DNA from: Pseudisothecium myosuroides | Taxonomy: Eukaryota; Streptophyta; Bryopsida; Hypnales; Lembophyllaceae | Reading direction: 5' to 3' | NCBI GenBank assembly: GCA_951799445.1 | Contig: OX637292.1 | Span: forward strand, 14,263,296 to 14,327,295 | Length of the DNA: 64,000 bases | In this document: positions 22,895 to 32,894 of the stretch, piece by piece | How the letters are laid out: each line of letters begins with the position of its first letter | How positions within the stretch are numbered: position 1 is the first letter of the stretch | The notes under the pieces: model-generated | What the model saw: only the letters and a program-made list of their open reading frames with translations | The model's database searches: none | Told to the model about the DNA's origin: nothing | Translations under genes and position numbers: made by a program

Positions 22895-23480
22895 TTACTC
22901 ATACGGTGTCCAAATAATGCATGCTAAAGTACCTTGAAATCCTCTTTCAATTGCCAACAAGATCCAACAAGAACAATTTTTATCTTTCATATTATTAATA
23001 AGTACTGCATGCTCAGTTTTGCAAGTAGGTGCGCATTCCTCAATGCGAGTGGAGCTGTTTTCGGTGGCGATCTCTGGCAGGTTTTCGTAGTCAGTGGGTG
23101 TGTTCGTGCACCTCCAGTCACTTTGACTTCTTGCAGTTGTAGTACGAGTGCTCTGGCTTTCCCGAGAAACGCTCCACACCTTCACCGAAGTTGAACCCTT
23201 TTGCTGCTTTTCCTTTAACACTTTTATTGATTTAAAAATAATAATTTGGACACAAATTAATCACTCACACTTAATAAACGCTCATACCTGGAATGTCGGC
23301 GTCGGAATTAATGGCAGTGGAGCGAGTTTGTGGGCGACGTGCAAGATCATTGACGACGCTGTGGCGACAGAAGACGTTTGTCATGACTTTCGGAGCTTGC
23401 AACTCACACTTACAGGCAGTTGTGAGCTGCGATATGAGATTAACTTAGAAAGTGTACGTAATAGAAAAGTGGTGGGGGTG
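22895..23480 (-). other. Possible two-exon coding remnant, unknown
   Basis: On the minus strand a frame of about 55 codons ends in CCAG-GTATGA near 23288, a good donor. An AG near 23220, preceded by a T/A-rich tract, would join it in frame to a Ser/Thr-rich stretch of about 107 codons ending near 22895. No domain is recognised. The last ~25 codons overlap a dispersed repeat, which argues against a functional gene. Confidence 0.18.
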
Positions 23481-24429
23481 TAACTTAACTTATCTTAAGA
23501 CTTACAATAGTCTAGTTTTTGGAGAGTCTTACATGGCCGGAGGAAGCAAGGACATGAAGCTTGCTTTTGTATTCAATGGTGTGGAATCCGTGGATAAGTT
23601 TACTTACTGACTTCCAAGCTGTTGTGTACTTGTGTACATTCACTGATCAACATTTTTCGAGATCTGGCGCTCATGAGACTCACGAGCTTGCTAATTGCTC
23701 CTACAGAAGAATACTACGGAGTACTGAACAGAGGATGTGATACTAGAGAGTGCAATATAGAAGCGGTTTGGGTGTAAAGGCTTCACTTCCCGGCTATCAG
23801 GGTTGGCATTATTAAATTAATTAAATAAAAAAACAAGTGCTGAATTTTTTTGGAAATTCCTCCTTGTAGTAAAACAGCAACTCAAGAGATGGAAGAAACT
23901 AGGTAGAACACACGATGTAATATTAGAGTGTAACTGAAAAGCCGTCTGGGTTGTAAACATTTCACTTTGTGCATACGTATTTACACGGGAATATGCATAT
24001 TTCAAGGACATGAAGCTTTACTTTGTATTCAATTCCGTGGATAAGTCACCTTCAAAGCTATTGTGTACGCTCACCTGATCGACATTTGACGAAATCTCAC
24101 TCTCATAAATTTCCTCGCTAAAAATCCTGTCGATTCGAAAGGCAGAGCGTAGCTGGAAAGAAGTCGCCGATTATGTGACAGCGTGCCCATTTAAAAGGAG
24201 CTCTCTACGATCTCTACGCAAGCCAGCCAGCCACGCCGGGGTATGCTCGAAAGTAGAAAGTGGACAGGTCTAGAAATGGGAAACCGTTAGCAAAAGCTGC
24301 AGATTTGGACTAGCAAAGTTTCCAACTCCGGCAAACGAATCGGGGCTGAAAGCAAACGCTGAGCCTCATCACTGGCCAGAGCAGCGAAGATTAAAGCAGA
24401 TCACAATGCAATGGGGGCTATCTGCCCTT
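23481..24429. other. No gene recognised; GC-richer low-copy DNA
   Basis: Two segments, near 23550-23790 and 24000-24120, share landmarks (GGACATGAAGCTT, TGTATTCAAT, GTGGATAAGT, CAAAGCTATTGTGTAC versus CCAAGCTGTTGTGTAC), so this is an old diverged duplication. Confidence 0.4.
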
Positions 24430-24435
24430 TTTATT
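24430..24435 (-). terminator. Candidate distal poly(A) signal
   Basis: AATAAA on the minus strand about 870 bases past the CFL1-like stop. If used, the ~35-bp array at 24505-24735 would lie in the 3' UTR. Motif only; there is no transcript evidence. Confidence 0.2.
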
Positions 24436-24504
24436 CCAAATAAATAAATAAAATCAGATCCAATACACTCTTAACAATCACAAAAAACAGGGTAAAGCTG
24501 AAAC

Positions 24505-24735
24505 ATAAAGTTCGGAAGAAACAGCAACACACACAGAATATGGAAGATACACTACTGTAAAGCAGCAACTAAAAAATGTGAAAGAAACTGCCTAAAATGG
24601 CAACAAGAAATGTGGAAGAAACTCTGAGAAACAGCAACAAAAAAATGTGGAAGAAACAGGGTAAATTAGGAACTCAGAATGTGAAAGAAATTGTGTAAAC
24701 ATCAAACATCAACCCCAAATGTGGTAGAGACAGGG
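24505..24735. repeat. ~35-bp degenerate tandem array downstream of the CFL1-like gene
   Basis: About seven units share the core ATGTGGAAGAAAC. Cores start near 24511, 24539, 24576, 24610, 24645, 24679 and 24719, giving spacings of 28-40 bp. The units are A-rich and imperfect. The array lies between the two candidate poly(A) signals of the neighbouring gene. Confidence 0.7.
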
Positions 24736-24831
24736 TGAAATTGCAACAAAGAATTTGGGTGACTCCAACAGGTGGTGAGAGAGATATTACTCCAAGTTGT
24801 AATATTTTTTCAATCTGTTTTTTCAACCTGT

Positions 24832-24837
24832 TTTATT
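24832..24837 (-). terminator. Candidate proximal poly(A) signal
   Basis: AATAAA on the minus strand about 470 bases past the CFL1-like stop codon, a plausible 3' UTR length for a plant transcript. Motif only. Confidence 0.25.
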
Positions 24838-25305
24838 TCCAAGACCAGAACAAAGAACAAACATGAGAGCAAAGCTGTAGAGTTGAGCTCCCACCTCTTT
24901 TTGAGACTGGTGTGCATCAAGAGTCTGTTAATTGCAGGTCCCACTCAGAGGACCGTGAGAGTCAGAGAGTGACACCAGAACCAACGAAGGAGACTCCATG
25001 CTGGACAGAAAGAAAGACAAAGTTATAAATTAAAACCATTGTTATTTACATGAAACCCTGCTTCTGAAACAGCAGCAAAAGATAGTTCAGTTGCTTTCAC
25101 CAGCAGCAGAAGTATCAAAACTGGTAAATGTACAATTGATACATGGGCATTTGGATGGCATTTGGACCCATTCTGGGCTAATTAAATGGAACCAAAGCTC
25201 CTAAAGTGTGTTTTCCGAAGTTTCTTGTGCAAGGAACCAAGACAGTTCCTCTGAAGTCAAAATTGAGTTTGTGGTTCAGAACCGAAGTAGTCTACGGCTA
25301 ATGTA

Positions 25306-27849
25306 CTAATTGGATCCTAAGCCTAGTTTCAAGCCTCCTCTTTGTTTCTTACACGGCGGAGCGAAGTCCACTGGCACCTTGTTATCACATCTGGGGCACC
25401 GTGGGTCTGCTTTGTTGAGCATCACGAACATGAGGCAACGAGTGCAAGCTCCCATTACTAGGGCGCCTGGTTCCATGACTCTCTCCACTTTTATGCTTTC
25501 TGCTTCAAAGACCCTGAAGCATCACCCAAAAAAATTAACACTCACATCATTCACTATATCAAAAGAAAGCAAAACAAAACAAATTTTTTTTAAAAAGAGG
25601 TTGATTTTGAAAGCTTTCAGCCTTCAGGTCTCTCAGAAAGATCGAAGACCTGATGTCAAACAGATAAACAAAGAAACAGACTAAACTAGTGCATAGAATC
25701 GTAAGTATGGTCTATGTCGTTCCCACAAATACAAATGTTGTATGATTAACTGTACATGTCTAAGGCTTCAATGTTTAGGAAACGGCTGTCCGTAGGTGGA
25801 ATGCACACTTAAAAAGGGCTCTAATGTTCAGGAAATAGCTAGACTAAGAGTGTAAACTTCAGAGTTTCAATTGAAACAAAGCTTAAGATGGCTTGATGGA
25901 CACAACGGCTTCAATATGTACACAACCAAGCTAACAAAGTTGAATAAGTAAATGTTGCAAACGGTTTCAATAAGGACACAACCCAGCGAACAAAGCTTAG
26001 GACAGAGCGCGATCTAACCGCAAAGCTCAAGTAAATTTCACAAACGGCTTCAATATGGACACAACCCAGCCAACAAAGCGGAAGAACAGAGTGCAATCAA
26101 ACCGCAAAGCTCAAGTAATTTTTAAAAACAGCTTCAATACGGACAAACCCAAGCGAACAAAGTCGAAGAACAGAGTGAAATTAAACCGCAAAGCTCAAGT
26201 AAATTTTAAAAACGGCTTCAATATGGAACCAAGCGAATAGAGTGTAAGAGTAGCGTAAACCAAACCGCAAAGCTCAAGAATTTCTTCACAAACGGCTCGA
26301 CATGGACACAACGAAGCGAACAAAGCTTAAGAACGGAGAGCAATCAAACCACAAAGCTCAAGTAATTTTCACAAACAGCCAGAATGCACACCACTAGAAC
26401 GTTCAAACCTCTCCAGTAAATCTCACAAACAGCTTGAATATATGGACACAAACAAGCGACCAAGTTGAAGAACAGAGTGCAACCAAACCAACCACAAAGC
26501 ACAAGTAAATCTCACAACCAGCTTGACTGTACACCGCTAGAAAACACTTTCTCCTCCCCAAAGTTTCAGATGTTCTTACCCTGCGGAAGCAGACGTTTTC
26601 AATCCAGCACCAGAGCGTGACGAAGCCGACGAGGAGCTGCTCGTAGCCGGCGTAGCCGCACTAGGCTCAGACCGAGTAGTCGAGTTCGTCAGCGACGAAA
26701 AGGAAGAAGAACCCAATCTGCCGGGCGCCACAATAGCTTCACGCTTCACTGTCAATGTTTTTTCACTACTCCTCCGTAACGCGTTTTGAATCATCTCCAC
26801 CGTGCACACAGTTTGGGGAGATGTGCGAGGACTGGAGGATCTTCTTCGCATTCCCCCTCCTGCAGATAAGTTCAAGTCCAGTTCCAAGTTAGAATCCTCC
26901 ACAACGTTGACAGCTCCTCTGCTACTGGTGGTGGTGGTGCTCGTATAATTTATGCGATGCTGCTGCAAACTCCAGTGATGTTGCTGTTGCTGATGCTGTT
27001 GCTTGGAGGAAGACGATGGCAGTGCAGTTCGGATCCCATTACCATTTCTGCGTCGCAGGGGCGGACTTCCCGAGGAGGAGGAGGTTGAGCAGCCTGCAGG
27101 AGTTGCAATAGTTACAGTTGCAGCTGCTCCTTGTCCTCCTTTTGAATTCAAGCTCTCGGTTTCCGACTTCTTACTGGCGAGAAACTCATGCGCTACTTGG
27201 GGAGACTCCTCTTGTTGTTGTTGTTGTAAGACTGCTGTTGTCTGAAGCTCAATCTCCACTGGTTGCCGACAGTTGGGATTGTAGAAATCTCTCGATCGAG
27301 TTCGTTGCCGTTTCCGTGGGTCGTTGAAACTGCTCACTCCTAAGCTTTTGTTCACGAAGTAAAGCTCCCCAGTCTGCAACCCAAAAAACAAACCAAAAAC
27401 AAACGAACACGAACTCACTGGTATTAGAACTGGCGGCCAGCAATTGTGTTGGACATACACTAGTAAATTACCGACAGTTTCAGACAGAGGTGAGAAATTG
27501 TGTGCACAACTTCGAAAAGGGATTGTATCATTCCGAGAATGATTGCAGAATGATCGTGTACCTGGAGGTCTAAGCATTTCTCCCAGCCGGAGGGGAGAGG
27601 CAGATTGTCCAGATGCAGAAACTCCGGAGACAATTGGTGTTGGGAGGAAGGGGACGACGCAGCTGGATCTGCGTTTCCGAGTAAATCTAGCGTCAATTCG
27701 GAGGTTTCAGAGGCCGAGCGTTGAAGCTGGTTCATCATCAATTGCATCAGTTGTTGAGCATCCGCCCCCCACGCCCGCTTCTTCGGGACTGGACTGCCGA
27801 GGAGCTCGGGAGGCCCGCGCCTGGAGGACACCTCCATCGCCACGGCCAT
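25306..27849 (-). CDS. CFL1-like: CURLY FLAG LEAF 1-like WW-domain protein (three coding exons)
   Basis: Exons on the minus strand are 27562-27849 (96 codons), 26580-27373 and 25306-25513. Introns 27374-27561 (phase 0) and 25514-26579 (phase 2) begin GT and end AG, and the spliced frame is 429 residues plus TAG. The start is the first ATG after an in-frame TGA directly upstream. Residues 84-117 form a WW-like domain: W89, G98, Y101-F102, N104 and P115 are present, but the second Trp is Phe112. Residues 384-403 hold CxxC-x12-CxxC, as in the C-terminus of plant CFL1 proteins. LxLxL (EAR-type) motifs lie at 52-56, 259-265 and 422-426. The middle is low complexity, with Q146-150, an H/Q-rich stretch near 220-236 and Ser runs. 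In rice and Arabidopsis, CFL1 represses cuticle formation by binding class IV HD-ZIP factors. A nuclear co-repressor role here is inferred from the family and the LxLxL motifs. The family call rests on the WW segment and the Cys-rich tail; the middle is not conserved enough to help. Confidence 0.85.
25514..26579 (-). other. Intron 2 of the CFL1-like gene
   Basis: This 1066-bp phase-2 intron starts GTAAGA and ends GCTTCAG. The two bases left by exon 2 and the first base of exon 3 make a Gly codon, after which the frame runs straight into the Cys-rich tail. Much of its upstream half is an ~82-bp tandem array (see 25904-26530). Confidence 0.85.
25904..26530. repeat. ~82-bp tandem array inside intron 2
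   Basis: Units begin with a form of CAAACGGCTTCAATATGG and contain AAACCGCAAAGCTCAAGTAA. Starts lie near 25904, 25961, 26041, 26126, 26208, 26288, 26370, 26422 and 26512, so most spacings are 79-85 bp, with two short units and one longer one. It is confined to the intron and ends about 50 bp inside the donor of exon 2. Its sequence is unrelated to the other two arrays around this gene. Confidence 0.85.
27374..27561 (-). other. Intron 1 of the CFL1-like gene
   Basis: This 188-bp intron starts GTACAC after a CAG codon and ends TTGCAG before ACT. It is phase 0 and splits the WW-like domain between Gln96 and Thr97. Translating through it gives an unrelated extension that ends at a stop, so splicing is needed to join the two halves of the domain. 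Confidence 0.85.
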
Positions 27850-27907
27850 TCAAAACGTAACTCCACGATCTGCGAAGCTGCGGCCGAGCTAGCAAACTAG
27901 CCAGAAA

Positions 27908-28870
27908 ATCTCAATGCAGTAGTAGCCTGCTTAGAAACGGGAGATTGAATTCACCGGTGCTGCAATAGAGAGAGAGAACAAGATCGCTCTCCTTCTCCCC
28001 CACGTCGCTAGAACCACAAGTTATGTTTACACACCCAAAAATCGCACTCCAGCAGGAGCCTGCTTAGAAACGGGAGATTCAATTCGCAGTTGCTGCAACA
28101 GACAGAACAAGCTTGACCTCTTCCTCGCTCGCTCGCGAACTAGCACTCGCACGTTGCGTGTATACACCAGATATCTCTCTACAGTAATAACCTTCTGAAA
28201 ACTGGAGATTCAATTCACCGTTGCGGCAAACAGACAGAACAAGCTCGCTCGACTTCTTCCCCACTCTCTCGCTAGCGAACACCCAGAACTTCTATAAACA
28301 CTCCGGAAATCTCACTGCACCCGAAAACTGGATTTTCAATTCACCGTTGCAGCAACAGACAGAACAAGCTCTATTTCGATTCAACAGACAAAAAAAGCTC
28401 GCTCGACTTCTTCCCCACTCGCTCGCTAGCACGCACCCAGAACTTCTATCAACACACCAGAAATCTCACAGCAGTGGTAGCCTCCCGAAAACTGGCCATT
28501 CAATTCACCGTTGCGGCAACAAACAGAACAAGCTTTACGTCGATCGCAACAAACAGAATAAGCTCCCTCGACTTCTTCCCCACTCGCGCGCAAGCAAGCC
28601 CCCCAGACTTCCGTCAGCACACCAGAAATCTCCCTGCAGCGGTAGCCTCCCGAAAACTGGATTCCCAATTCACAGAGAGAACATTCAAGCTTTCTTTTGG
28701 TTGCAAGAGAGACTATAAGCTCGCTCGCTCGCTTGCTAGGTACCAAGCCAGCACCGCCCCAGTTGTTGTGTATATACATGGAAGTGCTCGAAATCTCACT
28801 CCCTGCAGTAGAAGTAATCGTACAGTAGTGGTACAACTAGCTCGCGGTACCGGTACTACGACCTTCTTCA
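27908..28870. repeat. 130-165-bp tandem array upstream of the CFL1-like gene
   Basis: Six to seven units end in CAGAAATCTC or a close variant, with boundaries near 28046, 28178, 28313, 28468, 28631 and 28796. Each carries AAACTGGAGATTCAATTCACC, GACAGAACAAGCTCGCTCG and CTTCTTCCCCACTCGCTCGC or variants of these. The middle units are most alike and the outer ones are diverged, as expected when an array grows by unequal exchange. It starts about 60 bp upstream of the CFL1-like ATG, so it must be promoter, 5' UTR or both. Confidence 0.88.
28771..28776 (-). promoter_or_regulatory. Candidate TATA element for the CFL1-like gene
   Basis: TATATA in the last repeat unit upstream of the gene. If functional, the 5' leader would be about 900 bases and would include most of the tandem array. 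Weak evidence: a six-base motif only. Confidence 0.15.
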
Positions 28871-28961
28871 ACTGGCGATTGAATTCCCAAGCTGTGAGTT
28901 TGTAGCTCGAGTTAGCGGTTGGATTGCTGCATGGTAGTAACTTAAGTTAAGTTAAGTTTTT

Positions 28962-29027
28962 TATTTAGTGTGGTTTTTTTTGTTTTTTGTTTTTTTTGAA
29001 CAAATGGAAAGTATTTAGTGTGGTTTT
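28962..29027 (-). mobile_element. 34-bp retroposon stub with 16-bp target duplication
   Basis: The 16-bp sequence TATTTAGTGTGGTTTT occurs at 28962-28977 and again at 29012-29027. Between them is a 34-bp T-rich segment ending GAACAAATGGAAAG. Read on the minus strand this is a short tract followed by a poly(A)-like tail, so it fits an extremely 5'-truncated LINE or SINE insertion. The same tail sequence recurs at 31429-31547. Confidence 0.7.
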
Positions 29028-29354
29028 GAAGAGTGCTGCCTGGGAGATGGCTGGCAGGGCAGGGCCGGGGCGTCATAAGGTTGCGAGTTGATTGATGACT
29101 GTGAAGGCCAAGGGAACGCCCATTACTGCGTTACCTACCAATTGGCTGCTTGCGAATGAGACCTGGACGGATGGACGGACGGACTCCCAGCCGAGCGAGC
29201 CAGCCAGCCAGCCGCCTTGCCAGGGACATCTAATCGTGTATCAATGTGAGAAAGCAACAGAACTTAACGGGCTGGTCTGGGAAGAACTCAGGGAAGCCGA
29301 AACGGGAACCGGAATGGCACCGAAACAGCTTGGCTGAGTGGAGGGCAGGAATCT
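29028..29354. other. GC-richer upstream flank of the CFL1-like gene
   Basis: No gene recognised. The stretch has short direct repeats of GGACGGAT/GCCAGCCA type near 29165-29215 and lacks the AT-rich MITE signature, so it may be low-copy promoter-distal DNA. Confidence 0.4.
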
Positions 29355-30560
29355 ATGTTCAATGGAGTGATGCAGCTGTGTAAAATGGATGAAACGTGCA
29401 AAAATGCGGATGGAATTTAAACTATTCATCCAAAGTAATGTACATTCATCCAAAAAGGAGCAATATTGACCTAAGAATATGTTGCAAATTTTTAGTGATT
29501 TTGTACATGGAAATGGAAGAGTATAGTGCCTAATACTCCCTCCCAAAAAATTGTACGGAGTATCACTTTTGAGTAAAATATTGCTAAAAAATGCACTGCT
29601 GGAGGGGTTGCTTGGTTTTTGGTTCAATTTTTTTGGTCTATTGGCTTTATTGTCTACGAGAGAGAAGTTGGAGACTTGGAGCAGCGTACATGTTTTGGGC
29701 AATTTGTCACTAAACATGTAGTACTTAGACATTGAATGAGTAATCATAAAATTTAAAAATATGGTTTGTAATTTGACACTAGCCAAGCTCTCCTACTTCT
29801 TGTATTCCATTGTGGTATACACCTTGTATCAACATCAGTACGTAGATTGTAGTATTTCCTTTCTGTCCAAACGTAGGTGTCACATTCTAGGCAGTGTTCA
29901 TGGGTGCATGCATCTTACACGGACTCTTTATTGTCTTTATCGGAAGGAGACATTGCCGTGACTAAAACTCCAAGTAATTATATGTGTCAAAATAAATTTG
30001 AGTAGGACCTTCTCAAAGAAATGACCAATGCTACAAACTAGCAAAGCTTTCTATAGTGTATATTGATTTGACCTATAATTAGTGAATGAGAGAGAGAGAG
30101 AGTAGCATCACCACAAAACTTTATTAATGTGAAAATTAGACTCTCCTAAACTCTTGTATTCTAGTGGTATATAATTGTAACCTTGTATCATATTAGTATG
30201 TAGATTTTAGTATCACCTTTCTGTCCAAACATAGGTGTCACATTCTAGGCAGTGATCATGGGCGCATGCATGTTCCATGGGCTCTTTATTGTCTCTGTCG
30301 GAAGGAGACATTGCCTTGACTAAATCTCCAAGTAACTATGTGCCCAAATAAATTTGACTAGGACCTTCTCAAAGAGATGACCAATTCTACAGACTGACAA
30401 AGTTCTCTACAATGTATATTGATTTGACCTATAATTAGTGAGAAAGAGAGATTAGCATCACCACAAAACTTTATTAGTGTGAAAATTGACTCTTTAGTAA
30501 CCATAATATTTCAACCTACACTAATTCAAAATAATGTGACCTCAGTAAAATAGCAAATAA
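29355..30560. repeat. R composite repeat, copy 3
   Basis: 1.2 kb with the X-like head (GGATGAAACGTGCAAAAATG) and two ~350-bp units starting near 29791 and 30144. It ends CTACACTAATTCAAAATAATG. The 181-codon minus-strand frame across its left part is repeat sequence, not a gene. Confidence 0.8.
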
Positions 30561-30639
30561 AATTAGGAAAAAACAATATTAGTAGCTGCTTGTTTTTCCC
30601 CTCAAACGCCCCTCAATTTTTCCCCATGAAATCAGATGA

Positions 30640-31010
30640 ATTTTTGGTGTGTGTTAAGTTTAGTTCTTTTCCCTCACCTGGGTTAGGTTAAGCTTAACTT
30701 GAGTCCCTCCCTGCAATGAATGAAAGTGCCGGGGGTCAGTGGCTTTAGGTGTCATTCAGGCCCTATGGCCGTGCTGCTGGGAGGGGACGGAAATAAAATC
30801 ATAAATGCCTGGCTCGGGTGGTATTTATATGGGCTGGTGCTTGGCGATCCGGGAGTTTGAATGCGGCCTCTGCCTTTTCTGGGCTGGTCTGCTGCCTGCC
30901 CTTCCATCACCAGTGAAATCACTCTTAAAAACCATGGGTACCTATTGCCCGTTTGTTGAATAAAATTTAAAAAAATTAAAAATTAAAAAAATTAAAAATA
31001 ATTTTTTTTT
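30640..31010 (+). mobile_element. Possible retroposon with A-rich tail
   Basis: A GC-richer tract (GGCCCTATGGCCGTGCTG, GGGCTGGTCTGCTGCC) runs into AATAAAATTTAAAAAAATTA and further A-rich repeats, as at the 3' end of a LINE or processed sequence. No target duplication was identified. Confidence 0.3.
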
Positions 31011-31409
31011 TAAATTTAAAGCACTTAAAAATAGTAGGGTAGTGAGAGTAAGTTGGGGTCCGGGCAGCAGTAAATGAAAAGTGCTGAGCACACCTGGCTT
31101 TCAGATCATTGTTGGGAGTGAAAGCTTGGGATGCCAGGTACCAAACGCTGCATTTATGGGACACTTGCTTGAGTCCAGTTTTTGCCTCCCTTCCCCTCCT
31201 TCACTAACTACCCTCTTCTCTTCCATTTTTTTGTTTTTTTATTTTTTTATTTCATTTATTTTGATATATAACTTTAACTAATAGAACGTGATAAATTTCG
31301 CTGGAGTGAGTGATGATGAAGCTGTTTACATTCGTGAGAATGGGGGTAGAATTGCATCATGTGGATGGAATTGGAATCTCATTTAGGGTTTCCCAAAATG
31401 GATGCACTG

Positions 31410-31938
31410 TGGGAGGCAACCCATTCTTTTTTCTTTTTCTTTTTGAACAAATGGAACGAACCATTGCATTAAAAAAAACACCCGGGAACAACAATCCAAG
31501 CTCAAGAGCTGGACACTGAAGAGATAAGAGCAAGAGACAAAAGAATACAACCCATTCTTGACCACTTAAGGAATTTCATGTATCTGCAGGGCTACTATCA
31601 TTACTAGGTAAATTTTCCCCTCTGTAGCAATACATTGCGGAAGGTTTTCATCATTTTCCAGATTTTTTTTCCGCAAAAAATAATTACTGTGAATTTTTCA
31701 ACAGAAGATTTTGTTCCTCCCATACCAGTGATATAGGACTTGCTATTTTCGACCATGGGTTGAAAACAAAATTGACCATGGGATGGTTTCAATATTGAGA
31801 GGCTTGTAGCCAATCAAAGTGCACCACAATTGCCTTGGAACCATGCCATAATTAATCACTATTCTTCTCCTGCTTCACGGAAAGATAACAATCTACATAC
31901 CCAGAGTGGGGCACTGATCAGGAATGGGTTGCTTTCCA
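31410..31938. mobile_element. GGGAGGCAACCC-type element (T3) with retroposon inside
   Basis: Left TGGGAGGCAACCCATTC, right complement of TGGAAAGCAACCCATTCC. Without the 131-bp insertion it is 398 bp. It keeps the unoccupied GACCACTTAAGGAA site. Confidence 0.75.
31417..31559 (-). mobile_element. 119-bp retroposon with 12-bp target duplication
   Basis: CAACCCATTCTT lies at 31417-31428 and 31548-31559, inside T3. The 119-bp insert begins with a T-rich tract then GAACAAATGGAACG, so it is a minus-strand retroposon with a poly(A)-like tail. The tail matches the 34-bp stub at 28978-29011, so they share a source. Confidence 0.8.
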
Positions 31939-31944
31939 TACACC

Positions 31945-32220
31945 TAAAATTGCACAAACAAAACAAGGAATTCAACAAGGTTCCCATTATTATATTGAAA
32001 AAATCTTTTGTGTGGGGTCTTGTTAGTAGTTGAAAGGAAATTCTAGATTCTCTTAGAATGCATTTTTTGGACATTATATGAATAAACTACAAATTTTTGA
32101 AATGTTGAAAATAGGTGTTTTGAAAGTGACCATAAGCACTCATGAATAGTAAAAGTACATTTTAGGCAAGAATTTAGAATGCTCAATTTTAGAAAGTGGT
32201 CAAAATTAAATATAATTGCC
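31945..32220. repeat. S-family repeat, copy
   Basis: Matches 49175-49455 along its length (TTCCCATTATTATATT, TTGTTAGTAGT, GATTCTCTTAGAATG, CTCATGAATAGT). Confidence 0.6.
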
Positions 32221-32339
32221 TTATTCATCCCCCCAAAGCAATTCCATTTGACATTATTTTTGCCTATTTTGTGATTTCATCCAATGAAAAAATTTGAAAT
32301 TTATTTGAATTTATTTGCTCAGTAGATATTTGTTTAGAA

Positions 32340-32560
32340 CTTTTTGGTATTGGATTTGAGTAGTGCAAAAAGTGATCTTCACTGGAATAGTGACACTATT
32401 TACATCCACAAGAATGGATGAAAATGGAACATGGGGATGGAATCTCATGTATTCATCTAAAGAAGAATAATTGCATCACATGATTTTTTAGCTATTTGAT
32501 GATCTCATCTGTTAAGAAAAGTTTGAATTTATTGTACTAATATTTATTCATGATTTTTTT
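32340..32560. mobile_element. X-family fragment
   Basis: GCAAAAAGTGATCTTCACTGG followed by GGATGAAAATGG and TATTCATC, as at 2077-2355 and 5700-6075. Truncated. Confidence 0.4.
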
Positions 32561-32894
32561 GTTTTATTTAAAAGAAAATTGCACCCTTACTTCACAATTT
32601 GCTTTTACATAGTGGTATGTAGGCTTGGCTCCTATGGCACCTCTCTAGTAAGGAGTATAAGGTTTTTGTTTTCTAGTTTGGACAATTTTAAAGCTTAACA
32701 ATCAACCTTGCAAATTTGTACTAGTCACCTACCTTGCTAGTCATGTGGGGTTGTGCAGGTACCTACATTTGTACCTTTTTAGGAGAATTGAAAACATGTC
32801 CCTTGCAAAACTGCTACTTGTTTAAATGGTTAAAGCAAATATATAATAAAGTCCATTGCTTACACATGCTTGCTCGGCGATTTGAATCACATTA

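Noticed and set aside
26576..27577. Reading the large middle exon as a stand-alone 333-codon gene
   Set aside because: Its first part is intron 1 sequence. Splicing at 27374 and 26579 joins the WW-like domain and the Cys-rich tail in frame, which is far better supported.
27003..27860. Plus-strand frames opposite the CFL1-like exons (including 27543-27860)
   Set aside because: They are shadows of GC-rich coding exons on the other strand. They have no independent start context or domain.
28221..28718. 165-codon plus-strand frame across the upstream array, with a repeating peptide
   Set aside because: It is a by-product of the tandem units lacking stops in this frame. It runs antisense to the CFL1-like gene's 5' region and drifts in composition between units.
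29241..29786. 181-codon minus-strand frame
   Set aside because: It lies in R copy 3 and its flank. Equivalent positions in the other R copies carry stops, and no motif is present.
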